From positions 124,001 through 188,000 of the forward strand of contig CAYTGM010000008.1 of NCBI GenBank assembly GCA_964437365.1: 64,000 nucleotides of DNA, written 5' to 3'. Source of the DNA: CAYTGM01 sp964437365. Lineage in GTDB: Bacteria; Sumerlaeota; Sumerlaeia; SLMS01. Below, piece by piece: positions 35,200 to 43,942 of this stretch. Below the pieces are notes generated by a model. The model worked only from the letters and a program-made list of their open reading frames with translations, was not told the DNA's origin and did not search any database. The position numbers were made by a program, and so were the translations under genes. How positions within the stretch are numbered: position 1 is the stretch's first letter; every line of letters starts with the position of its first letter.

Positions 35200-35892
35200 A
35201 TGAGGAGACAACCCGAAAGGTTAGCAACACAGGTGATGAAAAAGAAACTCCTACAAGGCGTTACGCTTCTGGAACTCCTGGTCGTCCTCGTTGTGATCTC
35301 GATCATTTCCACGATTGCTGTCGGCGTTTATACGAAAGAAATTGTCCGAGCTAAGTACGCAAAAGCACGGGCTGAAATCCGCACTCTGGAAATCGCCATC
35401 GCTCAATACGAAGTTGATACGGGTCAGTTACCTCCGTCTGGATCAGGTCCAGGGCTTGCCCCAAATAACTTTGTGGCAGGAAACCCCAATGAAGGATCGG
35501 GCTACCTGCAGCTCGCACTAAGATCCTCTTTAAACGGCGATTTAAGAGACCCGCTAAGTCCCCTCTGGAATGGACCCTATGTGGATTTCGATTACAACAG
35601 ACTAGGCAGCGTGGACGGAACTCCTATCACTGACGATAGCTTTAGCGGTAATCCAGGCGAGATCAGCTTTCTTGATCCCTTCGGGTCTGCCTACATCTAT
35701 ATCAGGTTCGATGATTATGATCAGGGCGGCGCTGAGCTTCCTTCAAGTAATCCTTTCTCAGCGACTGAAACCTATTACAACCCCACAACTTACCAGATTA
35801 TTTCTCCAGGAGCCAACGGTACAACAGGCGCTGGCGTCGACTTTGGCACTGAGCCAGACGACATTTCTAACTTCTCCTCTCCAACCATCTAG
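35200..35892 (+). CDS. GspG-type pseudopilin (5 of 5)
   Basis: Start is either the ATG at 35200 or the one at 35236 (MKKKLLQG); both keep the leader, which ends LLQG before VTLLELLVVLVVISIISTIAVG. The helix is followed by the GspG pattern AKARAEIRTLEIAIAQYEVD and DTGQLPP, the closest here to canonical GspG. The C-terminal domain contains LWNGPYVDFDY, FLDPFGSAYIY and IISPGANGTTGAG, with TEPDDISNF at the end. It could be the major pseudopilin. A strong intrinsic terminator follows 30 nt after the stop, closing the cluster. Confidence 0.87.
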   Translation: MRRQPERLATQVMKKKLLQGVTLLELLVVLVVISIISTIAVGVYTKEIVRAKYAKARAEIRTLEIAIAQYEVDTGQLPPSGSGPGLAPNNFVAGNPNEGSGYLQLALRSSLNGDLRDPLSPLWNGPYVDFDYNRLGSVDGTPITDDSFSGNPGEISFLDPFGSAYIYIRFDDYDQGGAELPSSNPFSATETYYNPTTYQIISPGANGTTGAGVDFGTEPDDISNFSSPTI

Positions 35893-35921
35893 AGATATAG
35901 AATTTCTTCATTCAGCAGGTT

Positions 35922-35950
35922 ATGCCGGGCTCTTCAGCCCGGCATTTTCT
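35922..35950 (+). terminator. Rho-independent terminator closing the pseudopilin cluster
   Basis: A 10-bp stem, ATGCCGGGCT (35922-35931) with AGCCCGGCAT (35936-35945), closes a CTTC loop and is followed by TTTTCT. It lies 30 nt after the last pseudopilin stop. Confidence 0.88.
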
Positions 35951-35973
35951 ATTAAAGCATCTTCAAAAGTCCC

Positions 35974-36019
35974 GCTCGCAGCCAGCTTATATCGGACAGG
36001 AATTTTGACAGACACTTTA
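35974..36019 (+). repeat. 46-bp dispersed repeat, copy 1
   Basis: This 46-bp core, beginning GCTCGCAGCCAGCTTATATC, recurs in reverse orientation at 59844-59889 with about four mismatches. Here it is bracketed by arms AGCATCTTC (35956-35964) and GAAGATGCT (36020-36028) that pair, with AAAGT/ACTTT extending the stem. It sits between convergent genes and overlaps the last codons of the leftward lipoprotein gene. Confidence 0.75.
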
Positions 36020-36649
36020 GAAGATGCTGTCGCGTTCCTGACCGGGCATTGATTCAGATAAAACAAGAATATCTGCGCCGGTTTTCAAGTTCGTTCCGCT
36101 ATACTGAATTCTACCATTATTCCCGAGGTAATACATGACCGGGGCATCGGGACGTTGTGCGCCTTCTGGAATGACACCGAAAGAACGGCTGACCCAGTAT
36201 GAAGGGTCCGATAATACTGCCAGTCTTACATCATTGCGTCTTGCCAGGACGTTGTTCTCTTCCGGTTTGTGCGGTGTGACGATGAGGCTTTCAATTCCCT
36301 GATTCGCCAGAAATGACTGGTATTTTGTGATCCACGTATAGACGGGACGGTTTCCCGGTGACCCGCCCGGAAGCATGAAGATGATGATGCTTCCCTTGCC
36401 ACTCGTCAGCTCTGCTGAGCTGACTTCAAAACCCTTCTGGTCCTGCAGCCGGAACACGGGGACTCTGGCTCCGACGTCAAGTAGAGAGGATCGCGGAGTC
36501 AGTGACGCATTCGATTGAGCAACGTTCTGCGGAGGTTTTGGGGGAGGTGGCGATGTATAGATGGGGCCTTTGCAACCTGTGAGTCCAGCGATGATAAATG
36601 AAGCTGCAATAGTTAAAGTGGTGCGATGAATGATTTTCGAGGCAGTCAC
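36017..36649 (-). CDS. Lipoprotein with thioredoxin/peroxiredoxin-like fold, no catalytic Cys
   Basis: The GTG at 36649 is chosen because AGGAAAAA precedes it and it overlaps the stop of the upstream glycosyltransferase (GTGA). The leader ends in the lipobox LTGC near residue 25 (AASFIIAGLTGC). A Pro-rich linker leads to an AhpC/TSA-like domain with VGARVPVFRLQDQKG, GKGSIIIFMLPGGSPGNRP and FGVIPEGAQRPD. Where peroxiredoxins have the Cys after T-P-x-(V/T), this has SPGN, so no peroxidatic Cys is present and it should not be a redox enzyme. A scaffold or binding role is possible. The 3' end runs into a dispersed repeat, so the last ~10 residues may derive from it. Confidence 0.65.
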   Translation of the reverse strand: MTASKIIHRTTLTIAASFIIAGLTGCKGPIYTSPPPPKPPQNVAQSNASLTPRSSLLDVGARVPVFRLQDQKGFEVSSAELTSGKGSIIIFMLPGGSPGNRPVYTWITKYQSFLANQGIESLIVTPHKPEENNVLARRNDVRLAVLSDPSYWVSRSFGVIPEGAQRPDAPVMYYLGNNGRIQYSGTNLKTGADILVLSESMPGQERDSIF

Positions 36650-37455
36650 TTTTTCCTCTTTCCTGAACGCATATTTCCCCGTCTCAACCAAAGTCTGAAG
36701 ACATCCCAGAAAACTTTAACAGAGTCCTTAATCGGGCTGACTCTTGAAGCAGGAGAATCAATCCATCTGATTGGAACTTCTGCAATGCCAAACCCTCTTT
36801 GGTGGGCCAGATATAGAATTTCGACATCAAAGGAAAAGCCCTTCAATTTCTGTCGTTTGAAAACATAGTCGGCCGCTTTCGCCGTAAACATTTTAAATCC
36901 ACACTGTGTATCAAGAATGCCTGGAAGGAGAAGAATCTGAACAAACAGGTTGAAGGTTCTTCCCATGAGTTCCCGGTAGAATGGTTGGCGGACTTCCAGC
37001 TTGGATCCATAAACCGCCCGCGATCCGATAGCCACACCAAATTGATCCTGAGTGAGCTTTTTGAGGAGCTTTTCAGTCTCTTCGATCGGCGTAGAATTGT
37101 CTGCGTCAGTAAAGAGTCTATACCTGCCCCTTGCGTGGTTCAGCATTCCATTCTTGATTGTTCCACCCTTGCCGAGGTTGCATGGATTGGAAACAACTTT
37201 CGTCGTGGAAAGGCGTGCCGTTTCTTTGGCGACACGGACGGTGTTATCTGAAGATCCATCATCAACAACAATGATCTCTGAGCAATAAGATTGCTTTTGA
37301 AGATAATCTTCTATTTTTTCGAGCGTATCGGGAAGTCTCTCCTCTTCGTTATAGGCGGGGATAATGACTGAGAGAAAAATGGAGTTTGTTTTGTCTTCCA
37401 TTGTAGAGGTTGAACCAGTTTGAAGAGGTGAATAAATGTTCGAGAAGAGCCCCAT
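36646..37455 (-). CDS. Glycosyltransferase family 2, dolichyl-phosphate glucosyltransferase-like
   Basis: The 269-residue protein has the GT-A pattern SVIIPAYNEEERLPDTLEKIE and EIIVVDDGSSDNT, then NLGKGGTIKNGMLNHARG and the DxD-like motif FTDADNSTPIEE. CGFKMFTAKAA and FDVEILYLA complete the usual ALG5/polyprenyl-phosphate glycosyltransferase signature. It likely charges a polyprenyl phosphate at the cytoplasmic face. The start is ambiguous: the ATG at 37455 or the in-frame ATG at 37401 (MEDKTNS) would both work, and neither has a clear ribosome binding site. Its stop overlaps the lipoprotein start, so both are coupled. Confidence 0.85.
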   Translation of the reverse strand: MGLFSNIYSPLQTGSTSTMEDKTNSIFLSVIIPAYNEEERLPDTLEKIEDYLQKQSYCSEIIVVDDGSSDNTVRVAKETARLSTTKVVSNPCNLGKGGTIKNGMLNHARGRYRLFTDADNSTPIEETEKLLKKLTQDQFGVAIGSRAVYGSKLEVRQPFYRELMGRTFNLFVQILLLPGILDTQCGFKMFTAKAADYVFKRQKLKGFSFDVEILYLAHQRGFGIAEVPIRWIDSPASRVSPIKDSVKVFWDVFRLWLRRGNMRSGKRKK

Positions 37456-37758
37456 GGATTCTTGGGAAGCATAAGTGTGTCAAGAGGATGGATTTCGACG
37501 GTAATTGGAGCATGAGTAGATGTTTCCGAAATTATGGCAAAATATAGAGTTTTTTCATGAAATTTGTGGTCATTACGCATTGACAATAATGGCGGGTGAC
37601 TCCACGCTTTAGATGGAGGGTCGCATGTGAGGATTGTTCATTCTTTAGATTTTGTAGGTTGACTCCCGAAAAAAAATCTGCATGAATTCGATACAAACAA
37701 AACGCGACTCGATACTGATAATAATTCAGTGAAACTCACTACAGGAGAAATCGCTGCT
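37456..37758. other. Divergent intergenic region upstream of the cohesin-like gene
   Basis: This AT-richer stretch separates a leftward glycosyltransferase from the rightward cohesin-like gene. A TTGACT at 37659-37664 could be a -35 element, but the -10 candidates around 37682 are poor. The AGGAGA ribosome binding site of the next gene lies at 37743-37748. No ORF is convincing. Confidence 0.4.
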
Positions 37759-39549
37759 ATGACCTCAAGGGCGGTTCGTATCAAAAGATTACTCGGGGCG
37801 GGAGCTCTTACGGTTGGCATCACATCCGCCGTTAATGCGCAGAATCCCGTCGTGAGCGTAACATCCACAAGTGCAGCACCTGGCGGCTCAGCCATGGTTG
37901 AACTGCAAATTCAAGTGCCAGAGAACAACACAACCGGCACTGATCCGCAGAACATTGCGGCTGTTAACTTTACCATCGAAATTCCCTCTGAAGATGCGTC
38001 ACTCGTTGACGGTACTATCACAGGGACGCTCGATGCCAACCTTACTGGCTACACCTACGATGATAACACATTGAACCCAGGTGGAGCAATTCAGTATCGC
38101 GGCGTTGTTTACAAATCAGACAATGGAGCAAGTAATATCGATGCTTCATCAACGGTCTCGATCGCAACTGTGATGATTCCGATCGCTGCTTCGGCACCGA
38201 ACGGTGCGCAGCTCGATCTGGAAATAAAGACCGAATTTGATCAGGACGGCGTAACGGCTCTGGTAGGTATCTCAGACTCTTCGGGTGTTTCTCAGGTTGG
38301 TGCTCAAGAAAGCCCGGGCGCAGGGGTCGCACGCGCCATTGATGGGGTTGACGGACAGGTCGTCATTAACGTTGGCGGACTTGACCATGACCTTTCAGAT
38401 CCAACGGATCTGGCTGGATACACCGGTCGTCAGATTATCCTGCCATTCGTTGACGTTTTCCCAACCTTTACACCAACTCAAGATGTACCCACTGAGAACG
38501 ATCTGCTTGTTGACTTCAACTCGACTCAGAATGGTATCGACATCGTCACAAATGTAGCAGGCAACTTTGGTATCTTTGAGATAACAGGCCTCGACGCAGG
38601 TGCGCCTGTCAGCGAAGGAAACGTTATTCTGGACCGATGGAGCGTGTCTTCAAACGCTGCAAATCCAGGCGATAACGTTGCTGCACGTATCCGTCTCGGT
38701 GTCGACTCTGTTGCTTCTGTGTCTATTTTCCAGGAACCAAATAAAGATGGCGGCACTCAGGGAGCGAACGTGGTTCCCGAGAACGGTGGCGGTCCTGTTA
38801 CATACACGTCACTTCTCTATGCTCCTCCAAGCATAGATAACGGAAATCGCGATCAGTATCTTTCAGCCTTTGATGTCCTCTCATTTGGCCTCGGAACTAA
38901 TGGAAATATTCTTACATTAAGTGATCACCAGACTGACATTATCCCGGCTATTGCGCTCAATAATGCAAACGTAGTCTATACGCAGGATTTCTCTGCTGGT
39001 GATTCAGATGGATTCACACCTTTCGAGGATCAGGGGTACTTCGCTGACATTGGAAACGATCCAGGCTCACCGATTAACACAACTCTTACAACGGCAGATG
39101 GTTTGAACATTGGTCTTGGTGGCCCTCCAGATTCCAACGGCTTCTCCTTCGCCTTCTTTGAGAAAACAATCCCTGGATGGACAGTTACTGCAGGCAAGAT
39201 CTACGAGCTTCAGTACACTATTGCAACAGGTGCACCTACCAAGGAACAAACCAATATTTCTCGACTCCGCGTTAACATTGGCGACGGTATAAATCTTGGA
39301 AATGGACTCTTCGATTACGTTTGGACAGGTGTTCATGAGTCAGGCGGCGGAGCAACTGATCAGGAAGATCTTCCAACACCAAGTGGAACTACTTTCACTG
39401 CATACATTGATGTTCCTGACTCACTTGCAGGCAGCGGCGTTGTTCTTTCCTTCGATGGCTATGCGGTTAGTCCAAACTCCACAGGTGCTGTGATTCTTAA
39501 AGACATCACCGTAACAGAATATGACAGGCCTTCTTACCCAGCATTCTAA
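37759..39549 (+). CDS. Secreted protein with cohesin-like N-terminal domain
   Basis: The ATG at 37759 has AGGAGA at suitable spacing and gives a signal peptide (RLLGAGALTVGITSAVNAQ), so it is preferred over the first in-frame codon. The mature N-terminal ~150 residues resemble a cohesin-type β-sandwich: SAAPGGSAMVELQIQVPEN, NIAAVNFTIEIPS, and STVSIATVMIPIAASAPNGAQ. The remaining ~400 residues are β-rich with no family that I recognise (LYAPPSIDNGNRDQYL, VYTQDFSAGDSDGF). Cohesin-like domains outside cellulosomes are common in such bacteria and may simply bind partners. No dockerin pattern is recognised in the window. It ends YDRPSYPAF. A good terminator follows. Confidence 0.65.
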   Translation: MTSRAVRIKRLLGAGALTVGITSAVNAQNPVVSVTSTSAAPGGSAMVELQIQVPENNTTGTDPQNIAAVNFTIEIPSEDASLVDGTITGTLDANLTGYTYDDNTLNPGGAIQYRGVVYKSDNGASNIDASSTVSIATVMIPIAASAPNGAQLDLEIKTEFDQDGVTALVGISDSSGVSQVGAQESPGAGVARAIDGVDGQVVINVGGLDHDLSDPTDLAGYTGRQIILPFVDVFPTFTPTQDVPTENDLLVDFNSTQNGIDIVTNVAGNFGIFEITGLDAGAPVSEGNVILDRWSVSSNAANPGDNVAARIRLGVDSVASVSIFQEPNKDGGTQGANVVPENGGGPVTYTSLLYAPPSIDNGNRDQYLSAFDVLSFGLGTNGNILTLSDHQTDIIPAIALNNANVVYTQDFSAGDSDGFTPFEDQGYFADIGNDPGSPINTTLTTADGLNIGLGGPPDSNGFSFAFFEKTIPGWTVTAGKIYELQYTIATGAPTKEQTNISRLRVNIGDGINLGNGLFDYVWTGVHESGGGATDQEDLPTPSGTTFTAYIDVPDSLAGSGVVLSFDGYAVSPNSTGAVILKDITVTEYDRPSYPAF

Positions 39550-39580
39550 AGAACGTCTCTCACAAAATAAATTAAACCCA

Positions 39581-39612
39581 TCCCGCTCGTTGCAAAAACG
39601 AGCGGGATTTTT
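39581..39612 (+). terminator. Rho-independent terminator after the cohesin-like gene
   Basis: A 10-bp stem, TCCCGCTCGT (39581-39590) with ACGAGCGGGA (39598-39607), closes a 7-nt loop and is followed by TTTTTCT. It separates the cohesin-like gene from the downstream glycosidase gene. Confidence 0.9.
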
Positions 39613-39714
39613 CTATCTCTCTCAATTCTATATAATCTCATTTCCTCCTTCGTTTTTTTCTGGATTCTTCTGCTCGAAGCATCGATTCTTTCTTTGCTAC
39701 GACGGAGAGATAAG

Positions 39715-41619
39715 ATGCTTTTTTTGAAACGCGAATTTTCCATCATTATATCCCTGAGCACGATGCTCACCTTTGTTGCTTCAATATCTTCCGCTCAGAA
39801 GGATGATGCCGACTCACTCTATGGTCTACACTGGTACAGCGCACCCACCGATACCTCAGCTGCTGGGCAGACAGACGCAGAAGCAATGGGCGAATCAAAC
39901 GAGATGTGGGTTCTTGAGATCAACCATATAGACACTGTTTCACCTGATCCTGCACCAGGCTCTACGGGCGTGCAGGCAAACCCCTGGGACCGACCAGAAT
40001 TCTATGTTAATTATGGTATAGACGGAGGCCACAGTGCGCGAGTTACTCATGAAACGAAGAACCACTCTCTGATCTATCGCCTCCAGCCGAACTGGGGAAG
40101 GAACGTTCCTTATTTTGAATCGGAGGGCTCGCCAAACAACGATCCCTTTACGGTCACCGACTACGCTGCCGCAGCAAAGGCTGCTGCACAAACTCATGCG
40201 AGTTACTGTCGAGTCTGGCAGATCGGTAACGAAGTAAACCTCTCCGATGTGGAAAACAAACGGTGGAACCCGGCAACAGAACGTTATGATATTCCCTGGG
40301 AAGCTCCCCCTGAAGCATACGCAGAAACATATCTTGCCGTTCGAAACGCTATACACGAGGTGATACCTGGCTTCCAACCTGCCGAGCAGATTGTTCTTAT
40401 GCAGGCCAATTCCCCCGGACTCGCTGGTAATCCTGCTATACGATTCATGGACGGCAACGAGTATCTCTACCGGATGATTGCTGCTATACCGGAAGGACAG
40501 CGCAACCTTATCGACGGGTTTGCGCTACATGGCTATGCTGAGCCAGGGGGCGCCAATGACGGCTTTGATGGCTTCTTTGATTCAATTCGCGAGCAGCTCA
40601 TGATTATAGACGAACTGGGTCTCGGCGATAAGCCAGTTTTTATAACTGAGTTTAACAAACATATGCCTAACGCACCAAACGCAAATATTGGAGCACGGTT
40701 CGTTCAGAAAGCATATACAGGAATTCACGACTGGAATGTCTCTGACGGAGCATGGGAAGGCCATCCCTCACATGATATCGTCACAGCTTGCTGGTTTGTC
40801 TTCTATAATGCAGGGGGAGGATGGGGCGACTATTCGTTGCAGGTTTGGAAAGATAATATTGTATCGACAGATCCGAATCAGAATCCCTGGTATGGTTTCA
40901 ATGAGGTCGCTCAGCTTGATTATCCAAGAGGGTCAATGACAGGTGGGGGATCTACACCTCCTTCAGATGAACTCTGGTGGGAGGATCACTTCGACACGAG
41001 GGATACAACACCCCGGTTGCCCGATTGGAAAGTTCAGAACCGGATCGGAGGGAATGTGACTGCCACAGGTGATGGACTTCTCCAGTTGAACTCAGGCGTT
41101 TCATCAAATTCGGGAGGTTCGATTCAAACCTTTGGATATACGTTTTCTAATTTCCGGGCAGAGCTGGAGTTCACCATCTCGGATGCGCGAATTCCCTCCT
41201 CCTCCAGCAATACAGCAGAGGCAAACTTTGACATACGTATTCGTGAAGGTTCAAAAGGATACTCCCTGACCTTCTTTACTGATGCTTCCGATGCCTCACG
41301 TCAGAATCGCGTCATTCTGCGCGGAACCAATACCTGGGATACCATTGATGGGAAAAATGAACTTATCGGGATTGAATCTGGAGACAGTTTCCGTGTCGCC
41401 ATCATAGCGAATGGACCTGAGCTACAGTATCGAATCTACAAGAATGGCTCACAAGCACCTGTTGTCGATTGGACGGTAGAGGATGATCGGGCCACAACGG
41501 GTTGGATCAGTCTTGTCAGCTACAATGTGAGGCAGGTGCTTGTTGACTGGATTCAAGTGGGAGGAGTCGAATGGCAGGGGACTGGAATTGATCAACCTGT
41601 ATCCTGGGTCGTTTTTTGA
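39715..41619 (+). CDS. Secreted glycoside hydrolase-like protein, relative of the 20275-23766 enzyme
   Basis: The ATG at 39715 has GGAGAG upstream and is preferred over an in-frame TTG. The 634-residue product has a signal peptide (SLSTMLTFVASISSAQ) and a TIM-barrel-like domain related to that of the large protein at 20275-23766. Shared features are YGLHWYS, IYRLQPNWGRNVP, VWQIGNEVNLSDV (acid/base Glu) and PVFITEFNKHMPN (nucleophile Glu). A C-terminal lectin-like β-sandwich (LWWEDHFDTRDTT, LQLNSGVSSNSGGSIQTFGY) replaces the golvesin and CBM modules of the larger enzyme. It ends QPVSWVVF, a short hydrophobic tail like those of other secreted proteins here. Substrate unknown. Confidence 0.75.
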   Translation: MLFLKREFSIIISLSTMLTFVASISSAQKDDADSLYGLHWYSAPTDTSAAGQTDAEAMGESNEMWVLEINHIDTVSPDPAPGSTGVQANPWDRPEFYVNYGIDGGHSARVTHETKNHSLIYRLQPNWGRNVPYFESEGSPNNDPFTVTDYAAAAKAAAQTHASYCRVWQIGNEVNLSDVENKRWNPATERYDIPWEAPPEAYAETYLAVRNAIHEVIPGFQPAEQIVLMQANSPGLAGNPAIRFMDGNEYLYRMIAAIPEGQRNLIDGFALHGYAEPGGANDGFDGFFDSIREQLMIIDELGLGDKPVFITEFNKHMPNAPNANIGARFVQKAYTGIHDWNVSDGAWEGHPSHDIVTACWFVFYNAGGGWGDYSLQVWKDNIVSTDPNQNPWYGFNEVAQLDYPRGSMTGGGSTPPSDELWWEDHFDTRDTTPRLPDWKVQNRIGGNVTATGDGLLQLNSGVSSNSGGSIQTFGYTFSNFRAELEFTISDARIPSSSSNTAEANFDIRIREGSKGYSLTFFTDASDASRQNRVILRGTNTWDTIDGKNELIGIESGDSFRVAIIANGPELQYRIYKNGSQAPVVDWTVEDDRATTGWISLVSYNVRQVLVDWIQVGGVEWQGTGIDQPVSWVVF

Positions 41620-41623
41620 AGTC

Positions 41624-41953
41624 CTATTGGGAAACTTTGAAGTGAAAAGCTAACCATATACAGGTTGGCTGAGAGTTGGTTTCAATTACCCGATGTTTCT
41701 TGTGGGCTGGTATATAGAGATAATCTCCGGTCTTGAGGTCCATGCAGCTACCATCCTTCCACTCAAGTCTGGCATGACCCTGCAGTAAAACAACCCATTC
41801 ATCCTTATCCTGGTCATACCATTCATCCTGCCTGGTGCGTTCACCGTAAGAGACAATGCGTTCGATAATGATACCGTCGCCCTCATGGAGAGTCTCAAAG
41901 ACTTCTTTCCCTTCGTCCATGGGCAGATGACTGAAAATATTGTCTTTAGGCAT
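41624..41953 (-). CDS. Cupin-domain protein
   Basis: The 109-residue single-domain cupin (Cupin_2-like) has EWYDQDKDEWVVLLQGHARLEW in the metal-site strand region and LKTGDYLYIPAHKKHRVIET carrying the second His. Metal ligands such as the tandem His of the first motif are not obvious, so enzyme activity is doubtful and a binding role is possible. Only 4 nt separate its stop from the stop of the convergent glycosidase gene. tRNA-Cys lies about 50 nt upstream on the same strand. Confidence 0.8.
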   Translation of the reverse strand: MPKDNIFSHLPMDEGKEVFETLHEGDGIIIERIVSYGERTRQDEWYDQDKDEWVVLLQGHARLEWKDGSCMDLKTGDYLYIPAHKKHRVIETNSQPTCIWLAFHFKVSQ

Positions 41954-42265
41954 GTGTTAAGCCTCGGTGAAGCCGACGGAATTTTAGAGTGGTGGGTAAA
42001 GGAAGTGGAGGTCCGGGTGGGATTCGAACCCACGAATGAGGCTTTTGCAGAGCCTTCCCTTAACCGCTTGGGCACCGGACCGCCGTAAGGGAGCAAGAGC
42101 TTGCAAAGGACCTGTCCGTCGGTCAAGGCCTAAGCATCATAAATTCCTGACTTATCTCATTTCATCAGCGCAGGCCGAGTTCCGTTCAACTGGGGTTGCG
42201 GAAAAAACAGACTCGATGTAGATCAAAATTCAAAGCACGCTCATCTAGAAAATTGGAGAAAATCT
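41954..42265. other. Intergenic region containing tRNA-Cys
   Basis: A 312-nt gap between the leftward cupin gene and rightward araB, with tRNA-Cys at 42006-42081. The part right of the tRNA has no visible ORF. The GTG start of araB follows GGAG at the right edge. Confidence 0.7.
42006..42081 (-). tRNA. tRNA-Cys (GCA)
   Basis: Read leftward, the acceptor GGTCCGG pairs with CCGGACC, followed by T and an encoded CCA. The D arm CCC-AAGCGGTTAA-GGG, anticodon arm AGGCT-CTGCAAA-AGCCT and T arm GTGGG-TTCGAAT-CCCAC are all complete. The anticodon GCA gives Cys. At 76 nt including CCA it is a normal tRNA. Confidence 0.95.
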
Positions 42266-43942
42266 GTGGATCGAACCTGCGCCCTTGGACTCGACTTTGG
42301 AACAAACTCAGTCAGAGCACTCATCGTTGATACTCAATCAGGAGAGGAGTTGGGTACCTCCGTTTCTCCCTTTCCATCAGGAAAAGACGGGATCATCCTT
42401 GATGAGTCGGACCCAAACTTTGCCAGGCAACATCCCAAAGACTATCTGATTTCCATGAAAAAGGCGGTTCACTCTGCCCTCCAGATAGCTCAATCCGAAT
42501 ATGAAATCGAGGCTGAGCACATCATCGGTATCGGTATGGATACAACTGCCTCCAGCCCTCTCCCTCTCGACGAGGAGGGAATACCTCTCGTATTTCACGA
42601 CGAGTTCGCCGATGAACCAGCAGCCCTTGTCTGGCTCTGGAAAGATCATACCAGCATCAAAGAGGCGCAGGAAATCACCCGGAAAGCGGCTGAGCACCGC
42701 CCGGAGTATCTCGCCAAATGTGGAGGGACGTATAGCTCGGAATGGTTCTGGTCGAAAGTGCTTCATTGTGCTCGCCACTTTCCCCACATTTATGAGGCGG
42801 CAACAACATGGATAGAGCACGGAGACTGGATGGCAGGGTTACTGATCGGTGAAACGGATCCGGCTGATTTTCCACGCAGTATATGCGCCGCCGGTCACAA
42901 AGGACTCTATCACAAAGAGTGGGGAGGCTATCCCGATCTCGAGTTCCTTGAAATTCTTGAACCTAAACTGACAAAGCTGCGGCAGATGATGCCTCATCGA
43001 GCACAGGTTGCCGGATCGATTGCAGGCAAGCTTTGTGATGATTGGGCAAAGCGGCTCGAACTTAAGCCAGGAATCCCCGTTGCTAATGGGGCCATCGATG
43101 CTCACCTCGGAGCAGTAGGATCAGGTATCAAAGAGGGAACGCTCGTCAAGGCACTCGGTACCTCCTCCTGTGATATGATGGTGGTTTCATTGAAAAAGAA
43201 AATAGAGGATATACCAGGACTCTGCGGAATTGTCCCCGAATCGATCGTTCCCGGACACTATGGCCTCGAGGCTGGACAGTCTGCTGTTGGGGATATTTAC
43301 AACTGGTTCGTAGAATATATAGCCCCCAAAGGACTGAATCATCGCGAGCTAACACATAAAGCCAGTGAACTGAAGCCCGGAGAATCCGGACTCCTGGGAC
43401 TCGATTGGCATAACGGCAACCGAACCATCCTCATCGACCCAGAGCTAACAGGGACATTGCTTGGAATGACGCTTCACACTCGTCCTGAAGAGATCTATCG
43501 ATCACTGATCGAGTCAACAGCATTCGGATCGCGCATCATTATCGAACGTTGTGAAGAGTATGATGTACCCATCGAGAACATCGTTATATGCGGTGGCATT
43601 GGTGAGAAAAATGACATGGTTCTCCAGATCTATGCAGACGTGATGAACAGACCGATCATGCTGGCAAGAAGTGGTCAGGCCGCCGCATTGGGTGCAGCTA
43701 TATGTGGAGCTGTGGCTGCAGGCACAGAAGCCGGAGGGCACGTGGATATTGCCACAGCACAAGAAGCCATGGCCGGAGTCAAAGACGAAATCTTTAATCC
43801 AAACCTCGATGCCGTTTCCGTATACGAAGATCTTTATCAGCTATACAAAGCCATTCATGATGCATTCGGTACAAATGTGAAGTCGGACCTGTCTCATGTT
43901 ATGAAGGATTTGATTGGAATCCGAAATCGCGTCAGAAGCTGA
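42266..43942 (+). CDS. araB: Ribulokinase
   Basis: The 558-residue FGGY-family sugar kinase phosphorylates L-ribulose (sometimes other 2-ketopentoses) with ATP. The GTG start has GGAG at suitable spacing. The N-terminal ATP-binding lobe begins CALGLDFGTNSVRALIVDT. Next come IGMDTTASSPLPLDEEG, TWIEHGDWMAGLL (substrate site) and the second-lobe motifs PVANGAIDAHLGAVGSG and ENIVICGGIGEKNDM. These match AraB more closely than xylulokinase or glycerol kinase, and length agrees. No araA, araD or araC homologue is in the neighbourhood, so the pathway partners lie elsewhere. A tRNA-Cys is upstream on the other strand. Confidence 0.92.
   Translation: MDRTCALGLDFGTNSVRALIVDTQSGEELGTSVSPFPSGKDGIILDESDPNFARQHPKDYLISMKKAVHSALQIAQSEYEIEAEHIIGIGMDTTASSPLPLDEEGIPLVFHDEFADEPAALVWLWKDHTSIKEAQEITRKAAEHRPEYLAKCGGTYSSEWFWSKVLHCARHFPHIYEAATTWIEHGDWMAGLLIGETDPADFPRSICAAGHKGLYHKEWGGYPDLEFLEILEPKLTKLRQMMPHRAQVAGSIAGKLCDDWAKRLELKPGIPVANGAIDAHLGAVGSGIKEGTLVKALGTSSCDMMVVSLKKKIEDIPGLCGIVPESIVPGHYGLEAGQSAVGDIYNWFVEYIAPKGLNHRELTHKASELKPGESGLLGLDWHNGNRTILIDPELTGTLLGMTLHTRPEEIYRSLIESTAFGSRIIIERCEEYDVPIENIVICGGIGEKNDMVLQIYADVMNRPIMLARSGQAAALGAAICGAVAAGTEAGGHVDIATAQEAMAGVKDEIFNPNLDAVSVYEDLYQLYKAIHDAFGTNVKSDLSHVMKDLIGIRNRVRS

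Noticed and set aside
34381..35211. 276-codon minus-strand frame
   Set aside because: It is antisense to a pseudopilin gene with leader, ribosome binding site and GspG motifs. Length alone does not support it.
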